Of a stretch of DNA of 64,000 bases, positions 53,080 through 61,495 are shown in pieces. The translations under genes and the position numbers were made by a program. Source of the stretch: JBMFVE01 sp049966155 (GTDB lineage: Bacteria; Bacteroidota; Ignavibacteria; Kryptoniales; JAKASW01); the NCBI GenBank assembly GCA_049966155.1, contig JBMFVE010000003.1:186001-250000 (forward strand). The letters run 5' to 3'. The notes beneath the pieces are model-generated. The model was not told the origin of the DNA. It saw nothing but the letters and a program-made list of their open reading frames with translations, and made no database searches. Positions within the stretch are counted from its first letter, which is position 1. Every line of letters begins with the position of its first letter.

Positions 53080-53307
53080 ATGTTTAGTTTTGGATCAAAA
53101 AAGAAAATCCTATCAGTTGAAGGGATGACCTGTCATCACTGTGAAATGACTGTTGAAAAAGCTCTGATGGAGATTCCTGCAGTTAAAAAAGCAAAAGCCC
53201 GCCACCCTTTAAAGAGTGTGGAGGTAGAATATATTGGCGATCTCGACCTTTCTCAGGTGAGAGAAAAGATCGAGAAAGCCGGTTATAAATATGTCGGTGA
53301 ACTTTAA
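53080..53307 (+). CDS. CopZ-like heavy-metal-associated (HMA) domain protein
   Basis: 75 residues, one HMA ferredoxin-like fold with metal motif GMTCHHC (C18, C21). Unusually it has two histidines between the cysteines and lysine-rich surfaces (KKAKARH). Probable cytosolic copper chaperone delivering Cu(I) to the adjacent P-type ATPase. AAGGAGA lies upstream of the ATG. Confidence 0.88.
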   Translation: MFSFGSKKKILSVEGMTCHHCEMTVEKALMEIPAVKKAKARHPLKSVEVEYIGDLDLSQVREKIEKAGYKYVGEL

Positions 53308-53336
53308 AAGAAACCACTAAAAGGGCTCTTTGAAAT

Positions 53337-53927
53337 TTACCTTGATGAAGCGCTGAACCTGTCAGCAGCTTCTTTCCAGTTGATATTCTTCATAAAGGCA
53401 TTAATATAGTCTGCTCGTTTGAGTCCATAATCAATCATGAAAGCATGTTCAAACACATCCAATACGAGAATGGGTGAGCAGCCTGCCAGGTGCCCCATGT
53501 CATGCTCATTTATCCACTGATTGTACAAGGCTCCATTTGTGTTGTCTCTGTAGAGAATGGTCCAACCGATACCCCGCATTGCGCCGGTCGCCTTAAAGTC
53601 GTTTTCCCAATTCTGGTAGCTTCCAAATTGTTTTTCCAGAGCTTGATAGAGGGCAGAGTTATTATTTAGAGGTTCCTTACCGCCAAGATTGTCAAAATAA
53701 TACTCATGAAGCCTCATCCCGTTAAATTCCCATCCGAATCTCCGCTTAAGTTCGGCATACTCTGGTGTACCTGTTTTGCCATCCTTATGCATTTGAGAAA
53801 GAATGTCGGCAAGTTTGTTTGTGTTTGTTACGTAGCCCTGGTAAAGGGCAAAATGGTTTTCGAGAAGTTGTCTGGAGAATCCCTCCATCCCGAAAAGTTT
53901 ACTATAATCTTTTGCTGTGTAAGCCAT
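53337..53927 (-). CDS. sodB: Superoxide dismutase, Fe/Mn family
   Basis: 196 residues. Metal ligands H25 (ENHFALYQGYV), H74 (MRLHEYYF), D157 and H161 (VLDVFEHAF). It dismutates superoxide; the Fe versus Mn preference is not certain. A histidine-containing EHDMGHLAGC segment replaces the more usual W-E-H region a little upstream. Strong ribosome site AAAGGAG. Convergent with the HMA gene; last gene of a minus-strand group with iscA and a small unknown. Confidence 0.93.
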   Translation of the reverse strand: MAYTAKDYSKLFGMEGFSRQLLENHFALYQGYVTNTNKLADILSQMHKDGKTGTPEYAELKRRFGWEFNGMRLHEYYFDNLGGKEPLNNNSALYQALEKQFGSYQNWENDFKATGAMRGIGWTILYRDNTNGALYNQWINEHDMGHLAGCSPILVLDVFEHAFMIDYGLKRADYINAFMKNINWKEAADRFSASSR

Positions 53928-53998
53928 GCTTGATCTCCTTTATTTTATTGAAGTATTAATGAGCTTTTGTGAAAAAGTTCATAGTTCTGCAGTGGTAA

Positions 53999-54352
53999 TT
54001 AAGCTCCAAAAGAATTTCCACACCCACAGGTACGAGTAGCGTTTGGATTAAGAAATGTAAATCCTTTTCCCGAGAGGCCATCCTGAAAATCAAGTACAAC
54101 TCCCTTTAAAAACCTAAAGCTGTTCTGATCAACAAGGACTTTTACTCCTTTTGATTCAAACATTAAATCACCCTCTCTTTTTGTTTCATCAAATCCAAGT
54201 ACATATGTGAATCCGCTGCATCCCCCTCCTTTAACGCCCAGCCTCAGGCCAAAAGTATCTAGGATTTTATTTTCTGCCATTATTCTCCTGACCTCAGACG
54301 CAGCCCTGTCAGAGATATTTATATCATTTGATACTACTTGAGTACCTTCCAT
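53999..54352 (-). CDS. Iron-sulfur cluster assembly A-type protein (IscA/ErpA/HesB)
   Basis: 117 residues with cluster ligands C45 (GGGCSGF), C109 and C111 (TCGCGNSF). A-type carriers deliver [2Fe-2S] or [4Fe-4S] clusters to apoproteins. Good AGGAG ribosome site. It lies 30 bp after the upstream small unknown and 71 bp before sodB, which suggests one oxidative-stress/Fe-S unit. Confidence 0.92.
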   Translation of the reverse strand: MEGTQVVSNDINISDRAASEVRRIMAENKILDTFGLRLGVKGGGCSGFTYVLGFDETKREGDLMFESKGVKVLVDQNSFRFLKGVVLDFQDGLSGKGFTFLNPNATRTCGCGNSFGA

Positions 54353-54382
54353 CTTTCACTCCTCCTTTATAAAATAAAAAAT

Positions 54383-54679
54383 TTACTTAAGAACAGGCTT
54401 CCCTGGATTTTTGGTTTGGAATTCAGGGTACATCACTGTCCAGCATTTATCAGATATTGGTTTGAAAATACCATCAGATATTAACATTGATACTAACGTA
54501 TTCAGGATACTTTCAAGTTCCATATCGGAAAATTTATATCCGTGCTGTGAAAGGTAAGCTTGCAGTGAATACTTCAAATCCTTGTGAAACACATTTGAAC
54601 GATGGAATATGGGAATTCTTCGCCGAGTAAAATTGAGGAAATCAATTTTGTGCGTTTTAATAAATTCGATTCCGTCCAT
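54383..54679 (-). CDS. Small protein of unknown function upstream of iscA
   Basis: 98 residues, charged and mostly helical, with a pattern compatible with a winged-helix-like fold (LQAYLSQHGYKFSDMELESIL then SDGIFKPI), but no recognised motif. It has no signal peptide or membrane segment. Being first in a probable operon with an Fe-S carrier and SOD, it could be a regulator or accessory factor; not shown. Ribosome site is weak. Confidence 0.6.
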   Translation of the reverse strand: MDGIEFIKTHKIDFLNFTRRRIPIFHRSNVFHKDLKYSLQAYLSQHGYKFSDMELESILNTLVSMLISDGIFKPISDKCWTVMYPEFQTKNPGKPVLK

Positions 54680-54914
54680 ATACTGTGCTTTTTATGCAAA
54701 AATTTAGCGTCTAATACAACTAAAATCAATTGCTGCCTTTTGGTGAAGGTTAATACTTTTCTGGATGCTATCTTTAATTTGAAAAACCCAACGCAATCGC
54801 TCTGTTATTTTCAGAAATGGGGTGTTTTTTCGGCTTATTCTCATTATTATTTAAAAAACATTTCATAATTGCGATCAATTCTGTATAGGTTTCAAAAAGG
54901 AAAGGGGCTTTGTT

Positions 54915-56183
54915 ATGAAAGAGACTGTTCTCGACAGGTTTTTGCGTTATGTTGTAATTGATACACAATCCAGAGAAGATTCAGAGAGCTATCCCAGCAC
55001 AACAAAACAATTTGATTTGCTCAACCTGCTCGTGAAAGAGTTAAAGGAAATGGGTGTGCAGGATGTCAATATTGATAAGTATGGCTACGTAATGGCAACA
55101 ATCCCATCAAATGTTCAGGAAAAAGTGCCGGTAATTGGGTTCATAGCGCACGTTGATACATCACCTGAAGTTACAGGTTCAAATGTAAAACCGCAGGTGA
55201 TTCAAATTTATGGAGGGGGTGACATTGTTTTGCCTGGGGATAAAAGTGTCGTGATTCGGGAATCCGAGAATCCAGCTTTAAAAGCTGCAATTGGGAAGAC
55301 AATTGTCACAAGCGACGGCACAACATTGCTTGGAGCTGATGACAAAGCTGGAGTCGCTGCTGTCATGACGGCTGTTCAGGAGTTGATGAAAAATCCTCAT
55401 ATTCCTCATGGTGAAATCAGAATTGCGTTTACTCCCGACGAAGAAATCGGAGCAGGGACTAAGTATTTTGATGTAAAAAAGTTCGGTGCACAGTTTGCAT
55501 ACACGGTTGACGGCGATATGGCTGGTGAACTCAACATGGAAACATTTAGTGCAAACTTATGTGTCATTACTGTAAATGGCCGTGACATTCACCCGGGTTC
55601 TGCTAAGGGCATCATGGTTAATTCGATACGCGTCATTTCTGAGATAATCTCCAGACTCCCCAGAGAAATTTCTCCGGAAGCTACTGAAGGTTATGAACCC
55701 TACATTCATCCGTATGTTTTAGAGGGTGGGGTTGGGAAATCGACTGTTAAAATTCTTTTCAGGGATTTCAGAACAGAAGGTCTTGAAAATTTAAGAAAGA
55801 TTGTTGATGACGTCATAAAGGAAGTAAAAAGCTTGTTTCCACAGGCTGGAATCGAAGTGAATGTTGTTGAGCAGTACAGGAATATGCGCGAAGGCATTGA
55901 AAAGGATCCACGCGTCGCGGATTACCTTTTTGAAGCAGCAAAACGTGCAGGGCTGAATCCTCAATGGAAGCCGATCCGTGGGGGAACTGACGGGGCTAAA
56001 CTTACAGAGGCCGGACTTCCGACACCAAATATTTTTACAGGTGGGTCAAATTTTCATAGCCGTACAGAGTGGGTGAACGTATGGGGAATGGAGAAGGCTG
56101 TAGAAACTATACTGAATCTGGTTCAAATATGGGTTGAAAATGCAAAGATTACCAATTCAAAATCATCGGAGGATACTCGCTGA
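54915..56183 (+). CDS. pepT: Peptidase T (tripeptide aminopeptidase)
   Basis: 422 residues of the M20 family with two-zinc site residues: H79 and D81 (AHVDTSPE), LGADDKAGVA, FTPDEEIG, and DGDMAGELNMETF. The dimerisation domain occupies the middle. It releases N-terminal residues from tripeptides. AAGGAAAGG precedes the ATG. It is followed 89 bp later by an oligopeptide transporter gene, giving a take-up-and-cleave pair. Confidence 0.95.
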   Translation: MKETVLDRFLRYVVIDTQSREDSESYPSTTKQFDLLNLLVKELKEMGVQDVNIDKYGYVMATIPSNVQEKVPVIGFIAHVDTSPEVTGSNVKPQVIQIYGGGDIVLPGDKSVVIRESENPALKAAIGKTIVTSDGTTLLGADDKAGVAAVMTAVQELMKNPHIPHGEIRIAFTPDEEIGAGTKYFDVKKFGAQFAYTVDGDMAGELNMETFSANLCVITVNGRDIHPGSAKGIMVNSIRVISEIISRLPREISPEATEGYEPYIHPYVLEGGVGKSTVKILFRDFRTEGLENLRKIVDDVIKEVKSLFPQAGIEVNVVEQYRNMREGIEKDPRVADYLFEAAKRAGLNPQWKPIRGGTDGAKLTEAGLPTPNIFTGGSNFHSRTEWVNVWGMEKAVETILNLVQIWVENAKITNSKSSEDTR

Positions 56184-56272
56184 ATTTATGGTCTAGGAAA
56201 AGGCGGAGTAGCCCTTTAACAACCATTTCTGGCTTTCATTAAATTTGTCAAAACTATTTTGAAAGGGAAAAA

Positions 56273-58270
56273 ATGGGACAGCAAGAGACTGGGACCAAGG
56301 GATTATCCGAAAGTGCCTTCAGAGAATTGAAAGAGGGCGAAGAATATCAACCGGTAATGTCACCGGCGAGAACTTATCCAGAGGTCACGACCTGGTCAGT
56401 AGCGTGGGGGCTGATAATGGCAGTTTTGTTTTCTGCTGCGGCAGCTTATTCTGGATTAAAGATAGGACAGGTTTTTGAAGCTGCGATTCCGATTGCAATA
56501 CTTGCAGTCGGCGTGACAGGGCTGGCTAAAAAATCGGATGGTCTTGGACAGAACGTAATCATTCAGTCTATTGGATCTGCATCCGGGGCTGTGGTAGCTG
56601 GAGCTATATTCACCATACCCGCATTATACATTCTTGGTCTGCCCGCAAGCTATTTCCAGATGTTTGTCGCATCAGCGCTTGGTGGGTTCATAGGAATTTT
56701 GTTTCTTATCCCTTTTCGAAAGTACTTTGTAAAGGAAATGCACGGCAAGCTGCCATTCCCAGAAGCGACAGCGACAACGGAAATCCTTGTGGCGGGTGAA
56801 ACAGGCGGAAAGGAGGCCAAGGTTCTGGTTTTGAGTGGTATAATTGGTGGAGCTTTTGATTTCACATTCAGTGCCTTCGGCCTGTGGTCTGAAGTGATAA
56901 CGAGTCGAATGTTTTCCTGGGGACAATTGCTGGCTGAGAGAGCAAAAATGGTTTTGAAGCTTGATGTTTCTGCAATGGTTTTGGGATTGGGATATATAAT
57001 TGGCCTGAAGTACTCTTCAATTATTGTTGCAGGTTCTTTCTTATCCTGGTTCGTACTCGTTCCTCTTGTTTACGAAGTTGGAAAGCACATGATCATGCCT
57101 TCAGGAGTTGCCGGACAATTAATGATATCACAAATGAGTGCTGAACAAATCTTTCAAACATATGTGAGGCAGATTGGCATTGGGGGAATTGCAATGGCTG
57201 GTATCATAGGAATTATACGATCCTATAAAATCATTGTTAATGCATTTGGCCTGGCATACAGGGAGATTGTTCATCATAAGTCCGCTTCAGATAGCAACTC
57301 GGTTCGGACTCAGACAGACATTCAAATGCTCTGGGTTGTAGTCCTTATACTCTTAACTGGAATAGCCGTTTTCGTATTCTTTGCGGCGGGTGTGGTACCA
57401 ACAGTTGGTCAGGCACTTGTGGCCTTTCTTGTTGTAATTATAATTTCTTTTTTATTTACAACAGTTGCTGCAAATGCGATTGCAATTGTCGGGACAAATC
57501 CGGTATCAGGAATGACACTTATGACCTTATTGCTTTCTTCTTTCGTTCTCGTAGAAGCTGGATTGAGTGGAAAATCCGGGATGTTGAGTGCAATGATTAT
57601 AGGCGGGGTTGTATGTACTGCTCTTTCTGTGGCAGGCTCGTTCATTACAGATTTGAAGATCGGGTACTGGTTAGGGAGCACTCCAAAAAGGCAGGAAACA
57701 TGGAAGTTTCTTGGGGTACTGGTCTCGTCAGCAACAGTTGGCGGAGTGATTCTTGTTCTTAACAAAGCTTATGGTTTTACCGGTGAACAGGCTCTTGTTG
57801 CACCACAGGCTAACGCAATGGCTGCGGTAATAAAGCCCTTGATGTCAAATGCTGAGACTCCATGGATGTTATATATTGTTGGCGGGATAATAGCATTGCT
57901 CCTGGTAATCTTGAAAGTACCTCCGTTGGCATTTGCACTTGGCATGTACATTCCTCAGGAGTTAAATACTCCACTGTTAGTGGGAGGTGCAATAGCATGG
58001 TTTGTATCTACGCGGAGCAAAGATCCTGTTTTAAATAATCATCGCCAGCATCGCGGAACTTTAATTGCGTCTGGCTTTATTGCCGGCGGGGCATTGTTAG
58101 GAGTATTAAACGCATTTTTAAAATTTCTTGACCAGCAATGGTCTTTCGGTTACAGTCATTGGTACAATTCAAGCTGGGTCGGGTCACAAAACGGTGAGCT
58201 TACCGGTTTAATTGTGTTTATTCTCTTATGCAGTTATTTCATATGGGATTCCAGTAGAGTTAAGGAGTGA
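56273..58270 (+). CDS. OPT-family oligopeptide transporter
   Basis: 665 residues with about 14-16 membrane helices. OPT signatures: AAAAYSGLKIGQVFEAAIPIAIL near the N-terminus and GKLPFPEATATTEILVAGE. Proton-coupled uptake of oligopeptides or peptide-like siderophores. AAGGGA lies before the ATG. The neighbouring peptidase T supports a peptide substrate. Confidence 0.93.
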   Translation: MGQQETGTKGLSESAFRELKEGEEYQPVMSPARTYPEVTTWSVAWGLIMAVLFSAAAAYSGLKIGQVFEAAIPIAILAVGVTGLAKKSDGLGQNVIIQSIGSASGAVVAGAIFTIPALYILGLPASYFQMFVASALGGFIGILFLIPFRKYFVKEMHGKLPFPEATATTEILVAGETGGKEAKVLVLSGIIGGAFDFTFSAFGLWSEVITSRMFSWGQLLAERAKMVLKLDVSAMVLGLGYIIGLKYSSIIVAGSFLSWFVLVPLVYEVGKHMIMPSGVAGQLMISQMSAEQIFQTYVRQIGIGGIAMAGIIGIIRSYKIIVNAFGLAYREIVHHKSASDSNSVRTQTDIQMLWVVVLILLTGIAVFVFFAAGVVPTVGQALVAFLVVIIISFLFTTVAANAIAIVGTNPVSGMTLMTLLLSSFVLVEAGLSGKSGMLSAMIIGGVVCTALSVAGSFITDLKIGYWLGSTPKRQETWKFLGVLVSSATVGGVILVLNKAYGFTGEQALVAPQANAMAAVIKPLMSNAETPWMLYIVGGIIALLLVILKVPPLAFALGMYIPQELNTPLLVGGAIAWFVSTRSKDPVLNNHRQHRGTLIASGFIAGGALLGVLNAFLKFLDQQWSFGYSHWYNSSWVGSQNGELTGLIVFILLCSYFIWDSSRVKE

Positions 58271-58357
58271 TTCTTTACAATTACGTTTATAAACTTACAT
58301 TACATTTACGCCTCCTCTACTTAATTATAGAGAATTTTACCGTACGCTCCGGACAAT

Positions 58358-60040
58358 TTACTTTTTTTGAGCTAACTCTGTTCTGATTTGTTTCTTATTA
58401 ATTTTGCCTACGCTTGTTTTTGGAATACTATCTACTATTGTGATTTGATTGGGCAGACTCCATGAGCTGAGCTTTCCTTCGGCAACAAATCCTTCCAGGA
58501 ATTCTTTCAGGTCACCTTCTGTGACCTTCCCCTTATATTCTGGTTTTAAGACCACAAGCGCATATGGTCTTTCACCCCATTTTTCATCAGGAACTCCAAC
58601 CACTGCTACTTCCGATACAGACTCGTGTTGACTGATGTGACTTTCTAGAGTTAGCGACGATATCCATTCACCGCCACTTTTAATCATGTCTTTCGACCTG
58701 TCAACTATCTGAAGGTATCCTAGCTCATCAATTGTAGAAATATCACCAGTATGAAGCCACCCACCCCGCCAGAGATCCTTACTCATTTTTTCATCCTTTA
58801 GATATCCATTTGTTAGCCATGGAGATCTGACTACTATTTCGCCAACTGTTTTGCCGTCGTGCTTTATTTCGTTGTTCTCAAGGTCGACCACTTTTATATC
58901 GACAAACGGGATTGGTAATCCTGTTTTTATTCTGTAATCAACCTGTTTTTCTTTGTCCCACGTCATCATTTCACTGTTCAGATATGTAAGAGTGAGCACC
59001 GGGCACGTCTCTGACATTCCATACCCACTGAAAACATCTATTCCGAGTTTCAGGGCTGCCTCTGCCAGTCCACGGGGGAGAGCCGATCCCCCTATAATTA
59101 CTTTCCAGCCTGATAAATTGAATTGTTTAATCACAGGATTTGACACTATCATGTGAAGGATAGTTGGAACGCAATGTGAAAGGGTGACTTTGTGAGCTAC
59201 CAGCAGTTTGAGCAGCATTTCCGGTTCATATTTTCCGGGATATACCTGTTTCACCCCGAGAAATGTTGCCAGATAAGGGATGCCCCAGGCATGGACATGA
59301 AACATTGGAGTAAGCGGCATGTACACATCATTGGATCTGAGACGGCCGATTGTCTCATACAGACCTGTGGCCGCTCCCACCCCAAGCGTATGAAGGACAA
59401 GTTGACGGTGAGTAAAATAAACTCCTTTTGGTTCGCCGGTGGTTCCTGTTGTATAAAAGACCGTTGCAACACTATTTTCATCGAAGTCAGGAAAATCAAA
59501 TTGAGTGGGCGCTTTTGAAAGCAACTCTTCGTATTCTCCAGCAAAATTAAGCCTGGATGGCTGCTTTTGACCGGTGTCAGTCAGAAGGACATATTCTTTA
59601 ACGGTCTGAAGTTTATCGGCAATTGCATCAACTAACGGAATGAAGTCAGAATTAACAAGTACAACCCTGTCCTCAGCGTGATTCATCGTGTAAAGAAGCT
59701 GTGCAGCTGAGAGCCTTACGTTAACAGTATGGAGAATTGCTCCAATCATAGGAACAGCAAAATAAGCTTCAAGATACCGATGGCTATCCCAATCCAATAC
59801 AGCAACCGTATCGCCAGGTTGGACACCAAGGCTTGTAAGTACGTTGGCCAGTCGTTGAATTCTTTCATTGAGTGTACGGTAATTGTAATGAGAGATATCC
59901 CTGTAAAAAATTTCCCTCTGTGGTTCGTAAGTAAGAGCAGGGGTCAGGAGGTGCTTAATTAAAAGTGGGAACTGGTATGCTTCATCTGTACCCCTGATGA
60001 TTTTTGTCCTGTTGATCCATTTTTGAGAAGTAATAGCCAT
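58358..60040 (-). CDS. AMP-dependent acyl-CoA ligase (fatty-acid-CoA synthetase family)
   Basis: 560 residues. ANL-superfamily motifs: P-loop TTGTTGEPKGVYFTH (A3), GYGMSETCPV (A5), the A8 hinge RSKDMIKSGGEW and the C-terminal lysine in KTSVGKINKK. It activates a carboxylic acid as the acyl-adenylate and transfers it to CoA; medium to long chain acids are likely. ATG at 60040 has AAGGAG at 8 nt; an in-frame start 18 codons upstream lacks one. Convergent with the OPT gene. Confidence 0.92.
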   Translation of the reverse strand: MAITSQKWINRTKIIRGTDEAYQFPLLIKHLLTPALTYEPQREIFYRDISHYNYRTLNERIQRLANVLTSLGVQPGDTVAVLDWDSHRYLEAYFAVPMIGAILHTVNVRLSAAQLLYTMNHAEDRVVLVNSDFIPLVDAIADKLQTVKEYVLLTDTGQKQPSRLNFAGEYEELLSKAPTQFDFPDFDENSVATVFYTTGTTGEPKGVYFTHRQLVLHTLGVGAATGLYETIGRLRSNDVYMPLTPMFHVHAWGIPYLATFLGVKQVYPGKYEPEMLLKLLVAHKVTLSHCVPTILHMIVSNPVIKQFNLSGWKVIIGGSALPRGLAEAALKLGIDVFSGYGMSETCPVLTLTYLNSEMMTWDKEKQVDYRIKTGLPIPFVDIKVVDLENNEIKHDGKTVGEIVVRSPWLTNGYLKDEKMSKDLWRGGWLHTGDISTIDELGYLQIVDRSKDMIKSGGEWISSLTLESHISQHESVSEVAVVGVPDEKWGERPYALVVLKPEYKGKVTEGDLKEFLEGFVAEGKLSSWSLPNQITIVDSIPKTSVGKINKKQIRTELAQKK

Positions 60041-60161
60041 GCCACGCGCTCCTTTTTGTTTATCAAATTTGAAGGAATTTCCTGAAAACAGCAAGTGAGT
60101 AAAATAAAACTTAATTCAATTACATCTCACTGGAAAGATTTTCTTTCTGTTCCGAGTGTCC

Positions 60162-60190
60162 TTGAAATTGGCTTACGGAGGTGTTAGATT
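60162..60190 (+). promoter_or_regulatory. Candidate promoter of tRNA-Asp
   Basis: TTGAAA (60162-60167), 17-bp spacer, TAGATT (60185-60190); the transcript would start near 60197, 18 bp before the tRNA. Identical hexamers and spacing occur before the M3 peptidase gene. Confidence 0.4.
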
Positions 60191-60214
60191 CATTACGTAA
60201 AGTGAGCGCAACAA

Positions 60215-60289
60215 GGGGTTGTAGCTCAGTTTGGTTAGAGCGCCTGCCTGTCACGCAGGAGGCCGCGGGTTCGAGCCCCGTCAACCCCG
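60215..60289 (+). tRNA. tRNA-Asp (anticodon GTC)
   Basis: A complete cloverleaf: acceptor GGGGTTG / CAACCCC, D arm with TAGCTCAGTTTGGTTAGAGC, anticodon stem CCTGC / GCAGG around loop CTGTCAC (anticodon GTC), T arm GCGGG-TTCGAGC-CCCGT, discriminator G. The 3' CCA is not encoded (the following bases are CACC). Length about 75. Confidence 0.96.
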
Positions 60290-60570
60290 CACCAAAATCC
60301 CGCAAGACATTTCAGGCTATCAAGCGAAGATTGCGATAGGTGGTCAAAACCCGGCTGGCCTCTACCCACGTCAAAGAGTATCCACATAACCTCAAGAGAG
60401 AGGGCAATCTTCTTGATGCCGGGGTGGCTGGTATTCGACCATCGACCAGGCGCCGTTCCTGCCAATGGAGCCCGTTCAAAAGCTGGTCATTGACATCAAG
60501 AAACGGTTCTCGTTCCTTAAGTTTCGGTGCGAATGCCAGCTGGGCCAAACTAGCGCCGATTTTTTCTGTT

Positions 60571-60993
60571 ATGTTTCTCGTGATTACAGGTGCTTTCCTT
60601 CTATCAAGACTCCAAATAAGGAGCAACGAAATCTTCCTCTCTAAATTTATTCCGGCTTTACCATACCTCATTATATTTCCGACGTTGAACCCCTTCATCG
60701 AGGAAATTCGGTACCGAAATGTTCTCTTGGGCTTGGGGGTGCCTGTTCTGGGAGCTACATCAACATTATTAATGACCACCGTGCTTTTCGGGCTTTCTCA
60801 TTTTGTCTCTTTTCTCGGAGCTTCAGGCTCTGGGGGGAGTTTTGTTATGGGGTTGACTTATGCGCTCGGTGCAGCTTGTATGGGGTGGGTTAATGGGAAA
60901 AGCATGTTAGAGACACATGGCGTTTTAGAGGCCTGGATCATGCATATGTCAGCTGATCTTATTATTATCCTTGGTTATATAGTGGCAACCTAA
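60571..60993 (+). CDS. CPBP (CAAX/Abi-type) intramembrane protease, short, possibly truncated
   Basis: From the ATG at 60571, 140 residues with all three family motifs: EEIRYR (E44, E45, R49), FGLSH (F73, H77) and HMSAD (H125, D129), within four hydrophobic segments. The same frame extends upstream to 60340 for 77 codons, but that part is hydrophilic, unlike a CPBP N-terminus, and has no ribosome site. Typical family members have more N-terminal helices, so this may be a 5'-eroded gene in a decayed region beside the tRNA. Possible roles: prenyl-protein processing or peptide self-immunity. Confidence 0.6.
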   Translation: MFLVITGAFLLSRLQIRSNEIFLSKFIPALPYLIIFPTLNPFIEEIRYRNVLLGLGVPVLGATSTLLMTTVLFGLSHFVSFLGASGSGGSFVMGLTYALGAACMGWVNGKSMLETHGVLEAWIMHMSADLIIILGYIVAT

Positions 60994-61495
60994 AACAACT
61001 GGAATAAAGCATGGGATTTCCACATTAAACGGACACAGCAAAGATCAGCTCATTTGCCTTGTAGTGATATTTCTGCAATGCTGCTTAAGGCGCGCCAGCC
61101 GGAGAGGTTAAAGCCAAAGCCATTGAGACCCTTCTTGCTCTCGTTTTCGATTACAGCGAACGGTCCCATCCCTTTGCCCACTAATAAGGAATAACCAGGC
61201 TCCCTCATGTGCTGTCAAGAATTTTGCTAATGGACGATAAGATATCTCATCAGCATGGTAATTAATGGCGCAATTTTGAGCTCTCTGTTCCTCAACGTAA
61301 CGGAGCTCTAAGGCTGATAATTTGGCAACTTGATTTTTTCTGGCGTGTATCAGATAATTTGTATTATGAAAGTTAAATCTAATTGTTGCTGCGCCAGCGT
61401 GTCCTGCAACTTGACTTTAGCAGGAATTTAGATTACATATCAGAATCGGTGTAATTTTTTAACAACAAAAAGGGACCTGGCTTTCTGCTTAAATA
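60994..61495. other. Gene-poor interval after the CPBP gene
   Basis: About 500 bp with no confident gene on the plus strand. Minus-strand stop-free remnants are described separately (61050-61416). No repeats, tRNA or terminator were recognised. Confidence 0.6.
61050..61416 (-). pseudogene. Possible eroded minus-strand coding remnant
   Basis: Two overlapping stop-free minus-strand frames show protein-like composition: one from 61416 to 61108 with no start codon (includes NYLIHARKNQVAKLSALEL), and one from 61208 to 61050 that begins with ATG (includes GKGMGPFAVIENESKKG). They could be frame-shifted parts of one lost gene. No family was recognised, no ribosome site is present, and chance is not excluded. 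Confidence 0.2.

Noticed and set aside
60235..60465. Minus-strand frame of 76 codons over the tRNA-Asp
   Set aside because: Its C-terminal residues (GVDGARTRGLLRDRQAL) are the antisense of a tRNA, a frequent false gene call; it has no ribosome site or family.
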